NCBI GenBank assembly: GCA_036745415.1
Contig: DAIOGF010000002.1
Span: 146,017-210,016 of the forward strand
Length of the DNA stretch: 64,000 nucleotides
DNA from: CAILQE01 sp036745415
GTDB lineage: Bacteria; Patescibacteriota; Saccharimonadia; Saccharimonadales; UBA4665
Direction of reading: 5' to 3'
The notes beneath the pieces are model-generated. The model was not told the DNA's origin and ran no database searches. It was given only the letters and a program-made list of their open reading frames with translations. This document shows, one piece after another, positions 51,053-59,767 of the stretch; within the stretch, counting starts at the first letter, position 1, and the number at the start of each line of letters is the position of its first letter. The position numbers were made by a program, and so were the translations under genes.

Positions 51053-51757
51053 CTAAGCACCAAATCTTCGTTGACGATTAGAGTAATCTAATAATGCTTT
51101 ATCTAAATCGTGAAGGTTAAATGCGGGCCAATGTTTTTTTACGAACTTAAGTTCAGAGTATGCGGATTCCCATAATTGAAAGCCACTTAGTCTTTGTTCT
51201 CCTGAAGTTCTAATTATTAAATCTACATCAGGAATGTTGGGTTCGTATAAGTATTTACTAATTAATTCTGGAGTAATTTCCTCGGAGTCTACTCCATCTT
51301 TAATGATATTTTTAACGGCATCTGCAATCTCTTGTTTTCCGCCGTAGTTTAGGCATAGCACCAAAGTCCCACCATCATTATTTGTGGTTCGTTTTTCGGC
51401 GTCATCCATGGCTTTTAATATTTCATCACTAAGGCCTTTTTTGCTTCCACTGAAAACTACCTTGATATTCTTTTTGGCTAATTTTTTAGTTTCTACTTTT
51501 GAGACCCATAAAAGAAGATTCATAAGATAAGATACTTCTTCTTTACTTCTATTCCAGTTCTCCACTGAAAATACATATGCTGATACATATTTGATTCCCT
51601 TTTCAAATGCAGCTTCAGCAATTTTCTTTAATCTCTGATAACCTTTTTTATGCCCTTCGAGTGTTGGAATTCCGTGCTCTTGCGCCCATCTTCTATTTCC
51701 GTCCAATATTAATCCCAGATGTGTAGGTAAATTTAGTATATCTTCGTTTTTTGACAT
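51053..51757 (-). CDS. uppS: Isoprenyl transferase (undecaprenyl diphosphate synthase)
   Basis: Builds the C55 carrier by adding IPP in cis. PTHLGLILDGNRRWAQEHG carries the catalytic Asp. Then KKGYQRLKKI, AYVFSVENWNRSKEEV, DLIIRTSGEQRLSGFQLWES and FVKKHWPAF complete the family. The ATG at 51757 (MSKNEDILN) is chosen because an extended -10 (TGGTATAAC) ends 7 nt before it. The GTG at 51796 would lie at or upstream of that promoter. Confidence 0.93.
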   Translation of the reverse strand: MSKNEDILNLPTHLGLILDGNRRWAQEHGIPTLEGHKKGYQRLKKIAEAAFEKGIKYVSAYVFSVENWNRSKEEVSYLMNLLLWVSKVETKKLAKKNIKVVFSGSKKGLSDEILKAMDDAEKRTTNNDGGTLVLCLNYGGKQEIADAVKNIIKDGVDSEEITPELISKYLYEPNIPDVDLIIRTSGEQRLSGFQLWESAYSELKFVKKHWPAFNLHDLDKALLDYSNRQRRFGA

Positions 51758-51801
51758 AGTAGTAGTTATACCAGAAAATCTCTGTTTAGTAACCAAAAGA
51801 A

Positions 51802-52062
51802 CTAGAAATACTTTCTTCTAACTTGATCAGCGTTAATTCCATTTACTAGATTAGTATATCCAAGACTACTTAGAATATTGATAGAAGACCTAGAGCGTGC
51901 GCCAGTTTTACAGTAAAGTACAATTTCTATATCCTTAGGTATTTTAGATAATTTATTAGCTCCGGCTAGTAATTCATCCGGTGGTAGATTAATGGCTCCA
52001 TCTACATGACCCATTTCATATTCATAGGGTTCTCTAACATCAACAAAAATTCTATTACTCAT
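51802..52062 (-). CDS. Rhodanese-like domain protein
   Basis: 86 residues, single rhodanese domain: FVDVREPYEYEMGHVDGAIN and the active-site Cys loop VLYCKTGARS. Handles sulfane sulfur or acts as a phosphatase-like switch; partner unknown. Six residues KTGARS loop fits sulfurtransferases. Confidence 0.9.
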   Translation of the reverse strand: MSNRIFVDVREPYEYEMGHVDGAINLPPDELLAGANKLSKIPKDIEIVLYCKTGARSRSSINILSSLGYTNLVNGINADQVRRKYF

Positions 52063-52094
52063 CTTTAACTACTATACCAAATTCATAAAAAAGA

Positions 52095-52100
52095 TATATT
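52095..52100 (+). promoter_or_regulatory. -10 box for the 51-residue protein gene
   Basis: TATATT ends 8 nt before ATG 52109 and only 2 nt before ATG 52103, so 52109 is the likelier start. Confidence 0.45.
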
Positions 52101-52108
52101 ATATGTTC

Positions 52109-52264
52109 ATGGAAGAACGAGAATATACAACTCCTTACACATGGGATATTTTAGCTATTGATGCAAGTGAAGCAAAAAGACAAGAATTTATTGAAGAATT
52201 CACTGAACTTATTGGAGGAAAAATGTTATTTATACCTCCAAATATTATCCGTGGTGAGAAGTAG
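52109..52264 (+). CDS. 51-residue acidic soluble protein
   Basis: An open frame of 51 codons plus stop (53 if ATG 52103 is used). It contains EEREYTTPYTWDILAIDASE, KRQEFIEEFTELIGG and ends MLFIPPNIIRGEK. Composition is that of a real small folded protein, acidic with mixed helix content. It is convergent with the PIG-L gene, ending 3 nt before it. No family recognised. Confidence 0.55.
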   Translation: MEEREYTTPYTWDILAIDASEAKRQEFIEEFTELIGGKMLFIPPNIIRGEK

Positions 52265-52267
52265 GAA

Positions 52268-52885
52268 TTATTTAAAATATTTCTCTAGGCCTGAATTTAT
52301 ACTTCTTTTTAAATTACCTAGACTTATTAAGTTAGTTGCTCGAAATTGTGTCTTATATTTTTTAGCCAAATTTAGTTTATTCGTAGTCTCAGATTTATTT
52401 AGTCTTAATGTTTCTTCGTCGGTATGTTTAGCCCTAGGGTTCATGTATGGAACATCAAGATAATATTTAACTTTAAAATCTTTAGATAGATTTTTAGCTA
52501 CCGAGTTAATTAATACATGATCCGGATGTCTGAAAATTCTACTCTTAGCTACTGGCGCATAGACTATGTCGCCTGCATTTAAATTACGTCTTATGGCCTG
52601 TTCAATTTCTAGGATATTTCTATTTTTTTGATATTGGTTTTCTTGAAAACCTAAATCTAAGAAATTAATACCTAGTTCATTAAATACTGATTCATTCTCT
52701 GCTTTTCGTCTGACCATCATCTTAGTTGAGTTAATCTCACCACAAATGAGGTCCCATAGCTTATATTGAGCTTTTTTAGGGTGTCCGGTGAAGATATTTA
52801 TAACTAGACTATTATCGTTTTTAATAAGGCCATAACAGCTAAAAACCGCATCATCATAATGTGGAGATAGTATAACGTTTCTCAT
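52268..52885 (-). CDS. PIG-L/LmbE family deacetylase
   Basis: 205 residues. VILSPHYDDAVFSCYGLI carries the PHxDD zinc motif and IFRHPDHVLINSV the third ligand region (HPDH). The family deacetylates GlcNAc-type or other N-acyl sugars. Substrate not inferable, but the neighbouring glycosyltransferase suggests surface sugar chemistry. Divergent from the GT2 gene. Confidence 0.88.
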   Translation of the reverse strand: MRNVILSPHYDDAVFSCYGLIKNDNSLVINIFTGHPKKAQYKLWDLICGEINSTKMMVRRKAENESVFNELGINFLDLGFQENQYQKNRNILEIEQAIRRNLNAGDIVYAPVAKSRIFRHPDHVLINSVAKNLSKDFKVKYYLDVPYMNPRAKHTDEETLRLNKSETTNKLNLAKKYKTQFRATNLISLGNLKRSINSGLEKYFK

Positions 52886-52936
52886 TTATACATATTTTAT
52901 ATGAGTATTTCGTAAAATATGGCATAATTTTAATAA

Positions 52937-53689
52937 ATGAAATCCAGTAAAATACGGTTTAGTATCGTTGTTCCCTGTTATAACGAAGCAAAATATATTG
53001 AAAAAACGCTGAAGTCTTTGAAAGATCAGGACTTTGATGGAGAATACGAGATTATTATTGTGGATAATAACTGCACGGATAAGACTGCAGAAATTGCCAA
53101 GAAGTATGATGTTCGAGTTATTGCTGAATCTAAGCCTGGAACATGCTTCGCTAGAGATACTGGAACAAAACAAGCTAAAGGTGAAATCGTAGTATCTACA
53201 GATGCCGATACAACACATTCTGTAAATTGGTTAAGTAGAATTGATGCTAACTTTAAGATAAATTCTGGTGTAGTAGCCGTGACTGGCCCTTGTAAATATT
53301 TTGATGGACCTTGGTGGGGTAAAGTTTATCCTTATCTGTTATTCTACCCAGACTATATTTACTCTCGAATTCGAAGAAGACCTTTTTACATTACTGCTAC
53401 AAATACGGCTTTTTATAGATCTAAATTTGATGGTTATAAGACTAATTTAACTCAAGGCGGCGATGAACTTGAGGTTCTTCATGATTTAAAGAAAAAAGGA
53501 AAAATAATTTTTGATTATTCTAACCCTGTATATACTTCTGCAAGAAGACTTAATAGCGGTCTTTTTTATAACCTATTTGTTTCTTTCTTTTTGTATTATC
53601 TTTTAGCGTATAAGATCAATAAACTATTTAAGAAAACTATTATTGGTATGGCTCCGGCATTTAGAGACGGTAAAAAGATTTTTAAATAG
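52937..53689 (+). CDS. Family 2 glycosyltransferase
   Basis: 250 residues, GT-A fold. FSIVVPCYNEAKYIEKTLKS opens the nucleotide-sugar site, then EIIIVDNNCTDKTAEIA and the metal-binding DxD in VSTDADTTHS. The C-terminal NLFVSFFLYYLLAYKI is hydrophobic, so membrane association is likely. The acceptor is unknown. Extended -10 (TGGCATAAT) ends 8 nt before the ATG. Convergent 8-nt overlap with the hydrolase gene. Confidence 0.9.
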   Translation: MKSSKIRFSIVVPCYNEAKYIEKTLKSLKDQDFDGEYEIIIVDNNCTDKTAEIAKKYDVRVIAESKPGTCFARDTGTKQAKGEIVVSTDADTTHSVNWLSRIDANFKINSGVVAVTGPCKYFDGPWWGKVYPYLLFYPDYIYSRIRRRPFYITATNTAFYRSKFDGYKTNLTQGGDELEVLHDLKKKGKIIFDYSNPVYTSARRLNSGLFYNLFVSFFLYYLLAYKINKLFKKTIIGMAPAFRDGKKIFK

Positions 53690-54554
53690 AATCAATATAT
53701 CTAAGTACTACTTCGCTTACTTCTTTTTCTTTAGAAGTAAAACCATGATCGGCTTCACTTATTACTGAAGTAGCGTCGTTGTTTTTAAGATATTTCTTAA
53801 ACCAATCCATAAGATCGTATGCTGATCTATCTAAGAACTGATCTTGTTCTCCTACTATCGCTATGATTGGTAATTTAACTTTCATTAAAGTTTCAGGTTT
53901 TTTATCTTGTGAGTAGCAAAATATTTCTTCTTCACTGTTTGGATCATTCAAGCTTATGAAGCGCTGAGCGTCATGAAGGCCATCCCAGATCTTAGTTGGA
54001 AGCATTTCGTGCCCTTTGCCTTTTTTTATTTTCTTTAGAGAATATTTATATGCCTTAGTTATCTTATTTTTTGGTTCAAGATGTTTAATCGCGGCGTAAT
54101 CACTAATCGGAGCCAGCAGCATCAGACCTTTTAGCTGTTTGTATTTATCTTGAAGAATTGAAGCTGAATAGACTATTTTTTGACAACCCGTAGAATGACC
54201 AACAAGATAAATATTTTTAAATTTATTTTCTAAAGCATAATTAATTGCGCCTTCGATGTCGCATACGCAGTCGGTAAATATTTCGTGAGCTGAGCCAATA
54301 AGTTCAGAATCATAGCCTTTTTTGCTTTCTGGGTTCAATTTCCTAATTTTGGAAATTATGCCATTGCCCCGATTATTAAATGTAAGTACTCCATATTTAT
54401 CTGTTTTTAAGTATTTGCTTAAGTTTTCAATTCCAAACATTGATGAACTTAGTCCGTGAACGAAAATGAATATTGAATCAGTTTTCTCCGGACCTAAATA
54501 ATATGCGTTAAGGATGTAATTATCTGGGGTTATAAATGTAAGCATATTTTCCAT
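53682..54554 (-). CDS. Alpha/beta hydrolase
   Basis: 290 residues. Oxyanion segment FVHGLSSSMFGIENL, nucleophile elbow LVGHSTGCQKIV, catalytic Asp in VGEQDQFLDRS, catalytic His in ISEADHGFTS. The insert GMLLAPISDYAAIKHLEP resembles DUF1749/Ayr-type hydrolases. Substrate unknown. GATAAT ends 6 nt before the ATG, consistent with leaderless translation. Confidence 0.85.
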   Translation of the reverse strand: MENMLTFITPDNYILNAYYLGPEKTDSIFIFVHGLSSSMFGIENLSKYLKTDKYGVLTFNNRGNGIISKIRKLNPESKKGYDSELIGSAHEIFTDCVCDIEGAINYALENKFKNIYLVGHSTGCQKIVYSASILQDKYKQLKGLMLLAPISDYAAIKHLEPKNKITKAYKYSLKKIKKGKGHEMLPTKIWDGLHDAQRFISLNDPNSEEEIFCYSQDKKPETLMKVKLPIIAIVGEQDQFLDRSAYDLMDWFKKYLKNNDATSVISEADHGFTSKEKEVSEVVLRYIDSI

Positions 54555-54561
54555 AGCAATA

Positions 54562-55068
54562 TTATCTTATATTTTCTAGAATTTGTTTAAGAACTTCGTT
54601 TTTATCTAAATTAGAATTTATGATAATTTCATTGTCTAAATTTTGCATCGGAGAGTCTTTTATATATTTACTTAAGGATTCTTTTTCATTTACTGGGTTG
54701 AATCCTGATTTTCTATTGGGATCTAGTACTCTATTCTCAAGATTACTTATATCTGCATCTAGTCGGAAGATGTAAATCTTAGAATTATTTTTTGTTCCTA
54801 CATTAATATATTTTTGAATTGAATCTAAGGAGCTGAACCCTCTAGCTACTATTACATCATTGTTCTCTTCTAGTAATTTATTGATCATAGCTAATTCCAG
54901 ATTATTGATATCTTCGTAGATGCCATCATCATTTTTAGTGTAAGAAGAAATAAAATTTAAAATATCATTGTGATCAATAAAGGTGCCCTTGCCTTCTTGT
55001 TGAAGTAATTTGCCCTGAGTAGATTTACCGCTAGCCGGATATCCCCTTATTAAAATTAAATTACTCAT
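54562..55068 (-). CDS. P-loop kinase-like ATP-binding protein
   Basis: About 168 residues. P-loop IRGYPASGKSTQGKLLQQ near the N-terminus, and an AAA_33/zeta-toxin-like order with FIDHNDILN and KIYIFRLDADISNLENRV. It may phosphorylate a small substrate or RNA end. The ATG at 55068 is preferred over 55089: TAATAT ends 7 nt before it, and translation then begins just before the P-loop strand. Confidence 0.7.
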   Translation of the reverse strand: MSNLILIRGYPASGKSTQGKLLQQEGKGTFIDHNDILNFISSYTKNDDGIYEDINNLELAMINKLLEENNDVIVARGFSSLDSIQKYINVGTKNNSKIYIFRLDADISNLENRVLDPNRKSGFNPVNEKESLSKYIKDSPMQNLDNEIIINSNLDKNEVLKQILENIR

Positions 55069-55101
55069 GTTCTTTATATTATGCATCATATTTATTTAAT
55101 A

Positions 55102-55107
55102 TATACT
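55102..55107 (+). promoter_or_regulatory. -10 box for a leaderless HAM1 gene
   Basis: TATACT ends 7 nt before ATG 55115. Confidence 0.5.
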
Positions 55108-55114
55108 TTAGAAT

Positions 55115-55690
55115 ATGAAACCAATATCTTTTGCGACCGGTAATGTAGAAAAAATAGCTATGGCTAAAACTATCTGTGAAGAAGTAGGTATCTCTATAGA
55201 GCCTATACAAATTGAAATAGATGAAATACAAGGCGAAGACCCAGAGCTAATTATTCGAGACAAAGCTATTAAGGCATATGAGGTAGCTAAAAGGCCAGTA
55301 ATTGTATCAGATGATAGTTGGAGCTTTAATGCTCTTAATGGGTTCCCTGGGGCCTATATGAAGTCTATAAATGAATGGTTTGAGCCAGAAGATTTCCTAA
55401 ATCTCATGAAAGATAAGACTGATCGTGGGGTTGTTTATAAGCAGTATCTTGCCTATATGGATGATAGCCAGATTAAGATATTTAAAAATGAAATGCCAGG
55501 AGTACTTATTGATCAGCCCAGAGGAGTTAATAAGAAATCTCCAAACATGACAGTTATAGTACTAGACGCAGATAACGGTAAGACTGTAGCTGAAGTATTT
55601 GAACAAGGACGAGATATTATCGCTGAGAGATACAAGAATACCAAAGACGCATGGCATATGTTTGCCGAATGGTACAAAAACGAAAAGTAG
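55115..55690 (+). CDS. Non-canonical purine NTP pyrophosphatase (RdgB/HAM1 family)
   Basis: Hydrolyses ITP/XTP to monophosphates, cleansing the nucleotide pool. 191 residues. FATGNVEKIAMAKTICEEVG is the family start, VIVSDDSWSFNALNGFPGAY carries the active-site Asp region, and the C-terminal GRDIIAERYKNTKDAWHMF is somewhat divergent from classical SHR motifs. Converges on the kelch gene. Confidence 0.85.
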   Translation: MKPISFATGNVEKIAMAKTICEEVGISIEPIQIEIDEIQGEDPELIIRDKAIKAYEVAKRPVIVSDDSWSFNALNGFPGAYMKSINEWFEPEDFLNLMKDKTDRGVVYKQYLAYMDDSQIKIFKNEMPGVLIDQPRGVNKKSPNMTVIVLDADNGKTVAEVFEQGRDIIAERYKNTKDAWHMFAEWYKNEK

Positions 55691-55695
55691 TTGTT

Positions 55696-56997
55696 CTAAT
55701 TTTTAATTAGAAATTTATTTCTAAAAATATAACCAACTGAAACAATTGTAGAGATCAATATTATAGAGATAATTACCAATTTTGAATTGCTCATATTCCC
55801 CGCCCCTGTATTAGGCGCATTCACTGCAGCTGTAACATTGAGAGATAGGGTAATAGTAGAACATACATCATGATTGTATGAAGCACATATTTGATAAACA
55901 AGACTGTCTGATCCTACATATCCATTCGTAGATGTATATGTAATACCACTAGAGCTAACACTAGCAGTTCCATGAGATGGTTGAGTTAATATACTTAACG
56001 TTGTGTTATCTTGGGAGTCTATGACATTAGAGAGTGGTGACACTACCGAACTTTTGCCGCTTAATGAATTAGAAGTTTGAGAAAGTGTGCCATTTAATGG
56101 TGCTGAAAATACAGTATTATAAAAACCACCGTCAAAACCTCCTGCTATGTAAACGTGACTTTTGTATACTACTCCAGTTGCATAACCCAAAGCGTTTGGT
56201 AATGAATTTGTTTCTGTTTCCCATGGTCCGATCGAGCCATCATGATTAATAGATGATGAATACACATTACTTGAAAAATTTTGGCCACCATTAAATCCAC
56301 CAAATGTGTAAATGCGTCCATTGAATACCACTGAGGTCGCACTGTCTACAAGATCAGGTAATGAATTGGCTTCAGTAGTCCAGGCTCCAATAGATCCATC
56401 ATTGTTGATTGGTGCTGAAAATACAGTATTTAATCCCGTATTAATATCTACTCCACCTAATACGTAGACATGTCCGTTGTATGCAACCGTAGTTGCAAAT
56501 TCTATTTGGTCAGGTAATGAATTGGCTTCAGTAGTCCAGGCTCCAATAGATCCATCATTATTAATAGGAGCTGAGTATACAGTGTCTACGGCATTGCCGT
56601 AAGAACTGCCAACATTAGCTCCACCCATGTAATAAACTCTTCCGGAATAAACAAATGCCATTCCTCCAGAAAGTGCCTGTGGTAAAGAATTTATTTCCGT
56701 AGTCCAGGCGCCAATAGATCCATCACTATTAATAGTAGACGAATATACTGTGTCTACAACTCCACTGAAGGAATTATCTTGACCTCCTAATACGTAGATG
56801 TGGTTGTTGTATGTTACTGAAGCCGAAAAATCTAGATAATTAGGAAGCTGATTTTCTTCTGCAACCCAAGGGCCAACGGATCCATCATTATTTATCTGAC
56901 TAGAAAATACCGTATTTGAATTACCTCCTATACCATAGCCTAGGAATCCTCCAATTACATACATTCTTCCATTGACCACTGAAGTTGCAGCAGCCAT
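55696..56997 (-). CDS. Kelch-like beta-propeller surface protein with sortase motif
   Basis: The frame from ATG 56997 encodes 433 residues, but homology within the protein shows it starts upstream (see 56998-57152). It has five visible repeats of about 50 residues with W..E.N.LP and a GG(F/Q) turn (GAWTTEANSLPDQIE, GHVYVLGG), typical of kelch-type blades. A cadherin/Ig-like module follows (LSILTQPSHGTASVSSSGIT, GSDSLVYQICASYNHD). The end is a sorting signal: NAPNTGAG, a hydrophobic helix (LVIISIILISTIVSVGYIF) and RNKFLIKN. It is a probable sortase substrate. Confidence 0.78.
   Translation of the reverse strand: MAAATSVVNGRMYVIGGFLGYGIGGNSNTVFSSQINNDGSVGPWVAEENQLPNYLDFSASVTYNNHIYVLGGQDNSFSGVVDTVYSSTINSDGSIGAWTTEINSLPQALSGGMAFVYSGRVYYMGGANVGSSYGNAVDTVYSAPINNDGSIGAWTTEANSLPDQIEFATTVAYNGHVYVLGGVDINTGLNTVFSAPINNDGSIGAWTTEANSLPDLVDSATSVVFNGRIYTFGGFNGGQNFSSNVYSSSINHDGSIGPWETETNSLPNALGYATGVVYKSHVYIAGGFDGGFYNTVFSAPLNGTLSQTSNSLSGKSSVVSPLSNVIDSQDNTTLSILTQPSHGTASVSSSGITYTSTNGYVGSDSLVYQICASYNHDVCSTITLSLNVTAAVNAPNTGAGNMSNSKLVIISIILISTIVSVGYIFRNKFLIKN
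56354..56403 (-). repeat. 50-bp exact repeat within the kelch gene, copy 1
   Basis: Identical to 56510-56559, 156 bp (52 codons) away, so two adjacent blades are recent copies. Confidence 0.8.
56510..56559 (-). repeat. 50-bp exact repeat within the kelch gene, copy 2
   Basis: Second copy of the exact 50-bp unit. Confidence 0.8.
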
Positions 56998-57152
56998 TTC
57001 AATTGGAAGAGAATTTGCTTCAGTTGTCCAACTTCCTACATTGTTTGAAGTTGTAGCACTCGCAGGAAGTGCTCCAACAAAACTAAATAATCCTGATCCT
57101 AAAATTACTGCACTAATAATAGATAATTTTTTTTGTAAATATTTCTCAACAT
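56998..57152 (-). pseudogene. Out-of-frame signal-peptide exon-like 5' end of the kelch gene
   Basis: The ATG at 57152 opens MLRNIYKK and then hits a run of eight A's (57127-57134). In the sequence as given it shifts frame and stops within about 15 codons. With nine A's it would continue as KLSIISAVILGSGLFSFVGA, LPASA, then TTSNNVGSWTTEANSLPIE and join the large frame. That is a textbook signal peptide with an ASA cleavage site, and the missing first repeat of the propeller. Hence a sequencing error, a phase-variation tract, or transcriptional slippage. Confidence 0.8.
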
Positions 57153-57248
57153 AAATTTTTCTCTTTTAATAATTCCACTTATGGTTAATATTATATATTG
57201 TTTTGCTGGAAATGAAATTAAATATTTTTAATGTGTTTGTATTTCAGT

Positions 57249-57836
57249 TCATGCAGCGGTAATTTGTATAACTTTATTGGTTGAGGGTCTATATAGTAAG
57301 GCCTGATTGGCGTTAATGTAGATTATAATTTTATCGCCTTTTTGAGATCCTCTGAATGATGGAGTATTCTTAAAGTCATCGGATGAGAAGACTGTACTTA
57401 TGATTGGTTTTTCTGTAGGAAGATTTAAGACTTTACTTAGCTTATTAAGTAAGGCACTGTTTTCACTGTTCTGTTTCTTTTCAATATTGTGTTGTTGGTA
57501 TTTATATAGAGCTCCTAGAGAAAATATTACTAATAATACAAATAATGCCCCTGTTATTATCCATTGTTTTTTCATACTCTTTTTATTGGAATTCATTTGA
57601 GAATCTAATGAGGTATTTACACTAGGATTGGTGGGCATTGAAGAATCTGGAGCACTAACAGTGTAAACTGTCGGCTGATTAGCAGCGGGAGGCGTTGGAT
57701 TTATTAGTGGTTGAGGTGATGAATTAATGCTCTCAGGTGGTGTTGAGTTAATTGATAATTGAGGGTTGGGATTAATATTCTCTGGTTGTGTTGGATTATT
57801 ATTTGTTAAGTTGTTTTGATCTTGTTGATTATCCAT
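57249..57836 (-). CDS. Membrane-anchored protein with Pro/Asn-rich N-terminus
   Basis: 195 residues. The cytoplasmic N-terminus is an Asn/Pro/Gln/Ser repeat region (NNPTQPENINPNPQL, then PPESINSSPQPLINPTPP), followed by one membrane helix (QWIITGALFVLLVIFSLGAL) and a compact extracytoplasmic domain of about 75 residues (STVFSSDDFKNTPSFRGSQK). The plan (Pro-rich cytosolic tail, helix, outer domain) is shared with the gene at 37151. Function unknown. Confidence 0.65.
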   Translation of the reverse strand: MDNQQDQNNLTNNNPTQPENINPNPQLSINSTPPESINSSPQPLINPTPPAANQPTVYTVSAPDSSMPTNPSVNTSLDSQMNSNKKSMKKQWIITGALFVLLVIFSLGALYKYQQHNIEKKQNSENSALLNKLSKVLNLPTEKPIISTVFSSDDFKNTPSFRGSQKGDKIIIYINANQALLYRPSTNKVIQITAA

Positions 57837-57970
57837 ATTTTTTATTTTTAATTTTTAAGTTATATTTAATTTAAGATTAAAACATAATAAGAATAATTAC
57901 AAAGCTTTAATATTTAGCTTTAAATATTAATCATATTTTATATTCTATGCATACTTTCATGCAGCTTTAC

Positions 57971-57998
57971 TTGTCAAATACCACAAGCACTTTATAAT
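57971..57998 (+). promoter_or_regulatory. Promoter of a leaderless dehydrogenase gene
   Basis: TTGTCA (57971-57976), 16-nt spacer, TATAAT (57993-57998), ending 7 nt before ATG 58006. Confidence 0.7.
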
Positions 57999-58005
57999 TC
58001 ATAGT

Positions 58006-58962
58006 ATGAGAATACTTGTAACTAGAAAATTAGCACCTAATGTTATCGAAATATTAAAACAACAAAATGAATTAGATATATGGGACTTTGATGAACCTAT
58101 TCCTAGAGAAGAATTATTAAAACGTATTGCTAATGTAGATGGACTACTTTGTTTACTAACAGACAAAATAGATAAAGAAGTTTTAGATGCGGCTAAAAAT
58201 CTTAAAGTAATTAGTACTATGTCGGTTGGATATGATCACATAGATCTTCAGGAATGTAAGAATAGATCTATTAAAGTCGGGTTTACTCCTGATGTGCTTA
58301 CCGACAGCGTAGCTGATTTAACTGTAGGACTTATGCTGAGTGCCGGAAGACGTATGAAAGAAGCATCCAATGCTGCAATTAATGGTCAGTGGACTTATTG
58401 GAAGCCTTATTGGATGACAGGGCATGATTTAAATAATGCAACTGTGGGTATTATTGGATTCGGAAGAATTGGAAAATCTGTAGCTACTAGACTTAATGGA
58501 TTTAAATGTAAGCTTATCTATTTTGATATTAGACGAGATGAAAATGCCGAGAAAGAACTAGGTGTTGAATTTAAGAGTTTAGATGAAGTACTGCAAATGA
58601 GCGACTTCCTTACCCTTCATGTAGCCCCATCTAAAGAAACTAATAATATGATTAATAAAGATACCTTATCTAAAATGAAAAGTAGTGCTGTTTTAGTAAA
58701 TACCAGTCGTGGATCATTAGTAAATACTGATGATTTAGCCGAAGCTCTAAAAAATAAGGTCATTTTTGCGGCCGGCATTGATACCGTTACTCCTGAACCC
58801 TTGCCTGTCGATCACCCTCTCTTCAAGCTAGATAACTGTATAGTTCTACCGCACATAGCCAGTGCTACAAATGATACTAGAGATAAGATGGGACTGCTTG
58901 CAGCGGATAACCTAATTAAGGGTCTAAGTGGTCACCCTATGCCAAAAGAGATTCGAATATAA
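58006..58962 (+). CDS. D-isomer 2-hydroxyacid dehydrogenase
   Basis: NAD(P)-dependent reduction of glyoxylate, hydroxypyruvate or another 2-keto acid. 318 residues. Nucleotide loop TVGIIGFGRIGKSVATRL. Catalytic Arg in VNTSRGSLVNT, Glu in DTVTPEPLPVDHPLF and His in VLPHIASATNDT. Closest in style to glyoxylate/hydroxypyruvate reductases; the physiological substrate is not certain. Single gene. Confidence 0.92.
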   Translation: MRILVTRKLAPNVIEILKQQNELDIWDFDEPIPREELLKRIANVDGLLCLLTDKIDKEVLDAAKNLKVISTMSVGYDHIDLQECKNRSIKVGFTPDVLTDSVADLTVGLMLSAGRRMKEASNAAINGQWTYWKPYWMTGHDLNNATVGIIGFGRIGKSVATRLNGFKCKLIYFDIRRDENAEKELGVEFKSLDEVLQMSDFLTLHVAPSKETNNMINKDTLSKMKSSAVLVNTSRGSLVNTDDLAEALKNKVIFAAGIDTVTPEPLPVDHPLFKLDNCIVLPHIASATNDTRDKMGLLAADNLIKGLSGHPMPKEIRI

Positions 58963-59004
58963 AAATATAATAACTACGTTATTATCTTATTAATAAATAT
59001 ATTT

Positions 59005-59766
59005 CTACGAAACAGCTTTTCTTAGGATTCTTGAAGACCACCACAAAGAAACAATTGCAAGAAACGGCACTACAGTAAATGCCATCATCACTTGATGTGT
59101 AGATATCTTGCCGACAGTCAAATCTCGTCCGGCATTAACAACGTAATAAAGAGGATTGAAATGAGCTACAAATCTCATCCATGATGGAGCTAAGGAAAGC
59201 GGCAACATTACTCCTGCTAATAATATTAGTGGTAAGTTTACGCCATTAACTATTGCAGCAAAGGTACTAATTTGTTTAGTTAAAAGAGCTATAGTTGTAG
59301 AAAGTGAGGCAAATAAAACTATTAGAAGCATTAGTAAAATGTAATAGATCAGAAGTCCGCCTAGGTAGATATGAAATCCGAAAGGAACACAAATAGCTAC
59401 GATTACTGATGCAAAGATTAATGACCAACAAATTGAAGCAATTATTGGCCCTATTAAAATAGCGAATCTACTTGCTGGAGTTACTCTTATTCTTTCTATA
59501 AATCCATTCCTGAGTAGAAAGATTGTATCAAAACCTGCAAAGTTGCCTGTTCCAAAAGCTAGAAGACCTATAATTCCAGGAAGGAATACCTGAATAACAT
59601 TATTAGATTCTGCTCCAATTCCAGGCCCTAAGTGTTTTAGAAGTGGCATGAATAAAACTAAATAAAGTAACGGAGTTGATCCACTTACAAGTAGCCAGGT
59701 AGGATCTCTAAAGTCTTGCAAAAAAGGTCTTTTAAAAAGTAAAACTATATCGCTAAGTAATTTCAT
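59005..59766 (-). CDS. ABC-2 exporter permease (DrrB-like)
   Basis: About 253 residues, six membrane helices. FLQDFRDPTWLLVSGSTPLL and GFIERIRVTPASRFAIL are typical of daunorubicin-type permeases. ATG 59766 is chosen: it lies 1 nt after the ATPase stop with AGAGGG about 9 nt upstream. ATG 59829 would put 63 nt inside the ATPase gene. Confidence 0.88.
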   Translation of the reverse strand: MKLLSDIVLLFKRPFLQDFRDPTWLLVSGSTPLLYLVLFMPLLKHLGPGIGAESNNVIQVFLPGIIGLLAFGTGNFAGFDTIFLLRNGFIERIRVTPASRFAILIGPIIASICWSLIFASVIVAICVPFGFHIYLGGLLIYYILLMLLIVLFASLSTTIALLTKQISTFAAIVNGVNLPLILLAGVMLPLSLAPSWMRFVAHFNPLYYVVNAGRDLTVGKISTHQVMMAFTVVPFLAIVSLWWSSRILRKAVS

Positions 59767-59767
59767 T

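Noticed and set aside
52158..52463. 101-residue plus-strand ORF
   Set aside because: Mostly antisense to the PIG-L gene; the better-supported small ORF on this strand is 52109-52264 in another frame.
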